Source: Allolobophora icterica (Eukaryota; Annelida; Clitellata; Crassiclitellata; Lumbricidae). Taken from it: 64,000 bases of DNA. The notes under the pieces were generated by a model, which made no database searches, had not been told where the DNA came from, and saw only the letters and a program-made list of their open reading frames with translations. Every line of letters begins with the position of its first letter. The stretch's first letter is position 1. Shown here in pieces: positions 60,141 through 64,000 of this stretch. The stretch is taken from the NCBI GenBank assembly GCA_963556255.1, contig OY744607.1:1557127-1621126 (forward strand), written 5' to 3'. The position numbers and the translations under genes are program-made.

Positions 60141-61230
60141 GGATATTATATCCGTATCGTCTTTCGAGAAAATCTCACAAAAGTCCTAGCCTATTAATTT
60201 GTATGTATATATAATTAATAAATTGTATTTATATAAAATAGTCGCAGTAAAGATTTTCATCTATAGCACACAAACGTGTTTATAGTAGATTAATATTAAT
60301 ATAAACGTAGAGAAATGTCATGAAGTCATGAAGTGAACTCTTTGTTACGCTCCTCTCATTGGCCGGTTCCAACTAATGAATACTAATGACCAATGACGTA
60401 ACTGTTTACAAATGCCGACGTTCCAACGGACGTTCGTTTCACACTTAATTTTTCGTAAATTTAAATATAATTACCGTAAACGGCCGCTCTATTCAATTAA
60501 CGGCTTAAAACGAACTTAAACTAATTTACTTAGGTGACGAACAGGCTGAAACGAATGAAGATACCGGGTTTAAAAGGGCCAATTTACTTAGGCTGCTTTG
60601 AGGTTAGGTGTTTCACAGCCCATAGTCACCGTGGTTTTTCGTTGCGATCGACATCCTGATTAAACTATGAAGGTCATAATAAGTTTCACGCACTTTGATG
60701 AATACATTTTCAAATTGTTCCCAAAACCGTCTTAGGACGGGCAATAATCTGGTTTAATAATAATAAATTAAGATTACTATTACCTCGTCGATGTCTTTGA
60801 CGTTCTTTGGCTTGACGATTTGAACGACGTCATCCTGTGGTTCTCTCCAGTTGTTCTTTTCCAATCCAACGCTAACATTCATCTCGATCCAGGATCAAGC
60901 GCAGATCAAACAGATCAAGCGATGGTTGATCACAGAACAAGCATGGGAGGATCTAGTTGGATCACCGAAAGATTACAGAATGATCGAGCAAGGGTATCTG
61001 TAGATCCAATAATATCGATCGATCAGACGATATCGATTTATCGAAGAGATGAGTGGTTTATCTGCGAGCCATGCGATTTATCTGAAAAAAAAATAGAAAT
61101 AGAGTAATGCTTCAAATGAGAAAAGTTTAAAGTTGACCTCTAACAGTCAATGCTACGACACCTTTTTAAACAAGAGAACTGTTAGTTAATATAATTTGCC
61201 AGCACGCAGAATACAAGATGCAGAAAATCC
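60140..61230. other. No gene recognised
   Basis: 1.1 kb without confident repeats. 60,880-61,030 holds about a dozen GATC words and an open + frame of 95 codons (60,820-61,107) without a recognisable domain. CATTGGCCGGTTCC and CCAATGACGTAAC words lie at 60,358-60,402. Confidence 0.4.
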
Positions 61231-61555
61231 AAGCTCGATGTCAACGGGCACTGTCGGGCAGTGCGGCCATAATATTATTATAGAAGAGGAGCAGTCCATA
61301 TGCATGAAGCGTTAGCGACTTCATTTTCTTAGCCTCGACATATGAGGACAGGCGGCCAGTCTTCTCCCTCACCGTCTCATCTTCCCACTCACAGTGTACG
61401 GTCAGTGTACTCATTACAGCTGAGTTGGCTAGGGAGCGCAGGTGAAGCAGAAATCTCGAACCAAATTTTTGCCCTGGCGGGGATTTGAACCCCAACCTCT
61501 CGATTGACAGTGCAGCACACAAACATGTACACTATCGATCACCCCCAGCCATAGA
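61230..61555 (-). mobile_element. tRNA-derived SINE
   Basis: In minus orientation the head reads GTGATCGATAGTGTACATGT, then GGTTCAAATCC (B box, 61,481-61,491) and CCCGCCAGGGC. The body includes TCATTACAG-like and CACTGTGAGTGGGAAGATGA words. The 93-codon minus frame overlapping it is a by-product. The 3' end is not sharply defined and no target duplication was found. Confidence 0.55.
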
Positions 61556-61559
61556 TGTC

Positions 61560-62245
61560 GTTAAACACCAGAAACTATCACCGGTGTTAAAACGATTGAG
61601 CTTGTCAGTGTTAATTCCATGCTTTTCAGTCACGACATATTTCAGAGGATATAAGGTAAATCGGGTAAAGGTAACAAACTCGGAAGCGTGTTCCCTGAGT
61701 GGAAGTATTGATCGTATGAAGTGTAACCATGATCGAATGGGTTTAAGGAAAGGACACCTTCTTTAGCGCACACACCATTAATACTTATATAAGCACGGCG
61801 ATACGTATTTTAGTCCTCCAAGAATTCTGTGGTTGGTATTATGCAGTACGAACGGTGGGAACTGTTCAAGATAATTACACAACTCTTTTATCACTCATGT
61901 ACAACACACTTCAACCCTTCCAGCCCTCCTCTACTTCAGCTGTTCACGGTACAACCGCTTCGCTTAACCCTCTCCTCTTCCGTCCTACTACACCGCTCTT
62001 CCGTTACCTCATCAATAAAATTAGCAAATCGCTCCAAAGCTCCTTCCACTTCTCTGGAACAAACTCATGCCAGTAATAAGACAGAATAATAACTGATCCA
62101 TCCTACGAACTCACCAAAACCTCACCTCTTGCTATCTCTCCACAGGTCATTCGTTCAAAACTGAAGACACTGATCTTTCACAAACCCTATCCCGATTCCT
62201 TCTTTTCTCTTTAACTCCCTCATCATTTCAGCTCTAAGCACCACC
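61560..62245. other. Modules of the repeat family, no gene
   Basis: TAGATGTCGTTAAACACC at 61,552 and GTACGAACGGTGGGAACTGT with AATTACACAACTCTTTTAT (61,848) are reverse-orientation modules of the 120-bp type. The rest is unassigned. Confidence 0.4.
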
Positions 62246-62253
62246 CACCTTAG

Positions 62254-62506
62254 CATGGGCGGCGATCCCGGGGGGTCGAGGGGGACAAGACCCCCCACCT
62301 TTAAGAGTTGGGGGGACACGCTATACATCGGACCCCCCCCCCCAAAATTTTGAGGAAACCCCAAAAAAAGGTCATCAAATTTTTTCGCGCATTAGCGCGA
62401 GAAATTTTTTTGACCTCTTTTTTCACCAGATCAGTTCAAAACTCCTTTTTCACCATGATCAGTTCCAAAATGTCCCCCCACCTGTCAAACAAGATCGCCG
62501 CCACTG
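62254..62506. mobile_element. hAT-type MITE, 253 bp
   Basis: Starts CATGGGCGGCGATCCCGGGG and ends AAGATCGCCGCCACTG, inverted repeats of about 14 bp with two mismatches. Perfect 8-bp duplications CACCTTAG lie at 62,246-62,253 and 62,507-62,514. G/C homopolymers (GGGGGG, CCCCCCCC) lie near the left end. A short hairpin TTTCGCGC-ATTA-GCGCGAGAAA is in the middle. Confidence 0.9.
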
Positions 62507-62534
62507 CACCTTAGCGTCTGACTGCCTGCTTGCC

Positions 62535-62690
62535 TGACCCCTTTAGATCTTGACGTGGAACCGATTTCACCCACCCCTACCGCCTATCGATTATGATTTG
62601 ACTAAGGGCCTGTGAATAAGCTAGTTCCCGCGACTTCGCTTTATTGGTCGCTGTATAAATTTCAAAATTACGGTTATGATTCAGCGTGTT
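62535..62690 (+). mobile_element. LINE 3' end fragment, GATCTTGACGTGGAACCG subfamily
   Basis: Second copy of the element at 41,848-41,986: AGATCTTGACGTGGAACCGA, GATTTGACTAAGGGCCTGTG, GACTTCGCTTTATTGGTCGC, then ATAAATTTCAAAATTACGGT. Confidence 0.6.
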
Positions 62691-63055
62691 ATTTACCCTA
62701 CAAGTAAAAGTGGTGATGCTCTACGACGTACGAATACAGAGAACTGCTCAGAATAATTACATACCTCTTTAAAGCTTGTTATTTACCTATAAGTAAAGGT
62801 GGCGATGTTTTCTAAAATACATACGATGAAAACTGAACTTCTCAAAATTATTATACACCTCTTTAAAGTGGAACGTGGACCTATAAATAAAGGCAGAAAA
62901 TAGGTTCTGAGTTTTGAAGTCCTCGGTGGGTTGTACTATGCCAAATAAAAATACGAACTGTAAGAACTGCGCAAAATAATTTCTGCTGATTTTAACGGCT
63001 TTTGTTATCATAGGATGTCGCTAAGTTGAACTCGGGATCCAGCCATGCATACATC
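62690..63055 (-). repeat. Three reverse units of the ~120-bp module
   Basis: GAATAATTACATACCTCTTTAA (62,751), AAATTATTATACACCTCTTTAA (62,845) and an AAAATAATTTCTGCTGATTTT block (62,973) are the reverse complement of the GAGGTGTGTAATTATTC module. Spacing is about 95-130 bp. Confidence 0.55.
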
Positions 63056-63063
63056 ATTAGGAC

Positions 63064-63489
63064 CAGAGGCGCGTTTAAAACGTAGGCGCACTAGGCGCGC
63101 GCCTAGGGCCCCAATCTCGGAGGGCCCCCAAACGATGTAAAATATTTTTTCCAGTTATAGAATCATGATATCCAATACAATTTGTGATAAATTTCTCCCA
63201 ATAATGGAGACAACTTAAGAGCTCAATTTATTCCAGAAGTAAAAATGGCCACGTATTTCGCGTTGATTGTTGATTCAACCCCCGATGTCAGTTTTTTTAA
63301 ACTAAAATAATGCATTAAATCATATAACTTCACATTCCTTGAAAACAGCTTCTATAACTAATCATAATTACAGTGCCATTGTCACAAAAACGGCTTCAAG
63401 TTCAACTTCAGACTCTCAGTCTACAAGTTCAGATGGGCCCCCAAAATGTTTGCGCCAATAGGGCCCCGTTTACTGTAAACGCGCCTCTG
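63064..63489. mobile_element. hAT-type MITE, 426 bp
   Basis: Perfect 14-bp inverted ends CAGAGGCGCGTTTA with identical 8-bp duplications ATTAGGAC at 63,056-63,063 and 63,490-63,497. Subterminal GGCGCGCGCCTAGGGCCCC and GGGCCCC words lie near both ends. The AT-rich core has no transposase. Confidence 0.92.
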
Positions 63490-63519
63490 ATTAGGACCTG
63501 TAGCACGTTACTCATGGCG

Positions 63520-63758
63520 CTATAAAAGTTGCTTTATATCTCTCGGGGTTGGCTCAATTAAAGGACAGCGCTTCTCTTCTTCATTAAGCGTCATTATATA
63601 AAGACTAAGCAACAATCGATGGCGCTGAGCAGTTGTGAGTGAAGGACTTCCTCAAGGTCCCAACACAATAACCGTCTCAGGTGAGGAGTAGGTTCGAGCC
63701 CATACCCTCCACATTAAAAGGCGAGCGCTCTAACCAATCGGCTACTCCGTGTCCCGCC
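63520..63758 (-). mobile_element. tRNA-derived SINE, second type
   Basis: In minus orientation: GGCGGGACACGGAGTAGCCG head, A box TAGCCGATTGG (63,734-63,744), B box GGCTCGAACC (63,691-63,700). The middle domain is GACCTTGAGGAAGTCCTTCA and CTCACAACTGCTC, nearly the same as in the SINE at 42.2 kb although the tRNA-like head differs. The 3' border is uncertain. Confidence 0.7.
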
Positions 63759-63834
63759 TTGGATGCTCATTATACACGCTTCTAATTATTATTAATTTAT
63801 CATTAAAATACAGCGTTGTCATCGCTTTGCGTAC

Positions 63835-63920
63835 TCGCCCTCAACGCGCATGCGCAATCCACAGTCTGACGACGTCATATCCGGTATAAGAGCATCAAGG
63901 CCACTCGCGTATATTTTTGG
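63835..63920 (+). promoter_or_regulatory. Promoter-like motif cluster
   Basis: NRF1-type palindrome GCGCATGCGC (63,846-63,855), CRE-like GACGTCA (63,871-63,877), ETS-type ATCCGG (63,879-63,884) and a TATA-like GGTATAAGAG (63,883-63,892) lie in order within 50 bp, in CpG-rich sequence at the window's edge. A gene or LTR start beyond 64,000 would fit. No coding sequence is visible before the end. Confidence 0.35.
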
Positions 63921-64000
63921 TGGTGCGATGTATCGTCGCTTGCGTGGTCGTTCTCGACTCGGTGAATGAACTCGGCCAGAGAGCCTAGTTCCGGTGCAGT

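Overview
This window is non-coding, transposon-saturated DNA from a eukaryote, most likely a marine invertebrate animal, although the sequence alone does not fix the phylum. The evidence is long (CA)n, (GATA)n, (GACA)n and (ATT)n microsatellites, several clades of LINE, tRNA-derived SINEs, hAT-type DNA transposons with 8-bp target duplications, and a Gypsy-type LTR retrotransposon. I see no convincing host protein-coding gene, rRNA or functional tRNA. Nearly every protein-like frame is either transposon-derived or a translated simple repeat.

Layout. 1-3,075: an inverted copy of sequence found again at 30.2-33.1 kb, then a hAT-like deletion derivative, a small MITE and a degenerate tandem repeat. 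3,091-6,807: an almost full-length RTE-like LINE on the minus strand, split by a 434-bp TA-flanked MITE. 6,953-8,208: an internally deleted ZBED/BED-finger hAT transposon with perfect 15-bp TIRs and 8-bp TSD. 8.6-25.7 kb: microsatellites and minisatellites, L2-like and Rex/CR1-like LINE 3' ends, an 88-bp perfect palindrome and a CpG-rich promoter-like island at 14.47-14.63 kb. 25.7-60.1 kb: repeated copies, mostly in the same orientation, of an unclassified non-coding repeat of about 2.7-3 kb. These copies have served as landing sites for hAT MITEs, LINE fragments, SINEs and one complete LTR element. 60.1-64 kb: sparse sequence with two tRNA-derived SINEs, two hAT MITEs and a promoter-like motif cluster near the end.

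The best-defined element is a Gypsy retrotransposon on the minus strand, 43,491-55,763 (12,273 bp). Its two 2,339-bp LTRs start TG and end CA and differ at only two positions I could find. It has an 18-nt primer binding site matching tRNA-Leu(UAA), a purine tract next to the 3' LTR, and gag, protease, RT, RNase H and integrase. The gag start codon lies inside the 5' LTR, so the frame runs through the LTR end and the primer binding site. Pol is broken by two frameshifts despite the near-identical LTRs.

The least explained material is the 2.7-3 kb repeat and its submodules. One submodule is a box beginning TTTAACGACATCTTGTGG, which in one place is a discrete 96-bp insertion with an 11-bp target duplication, proven by the empty site in the inverted duplicate. 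Comparing copies gives several empty sites, so the order of many insertions can be read directly.
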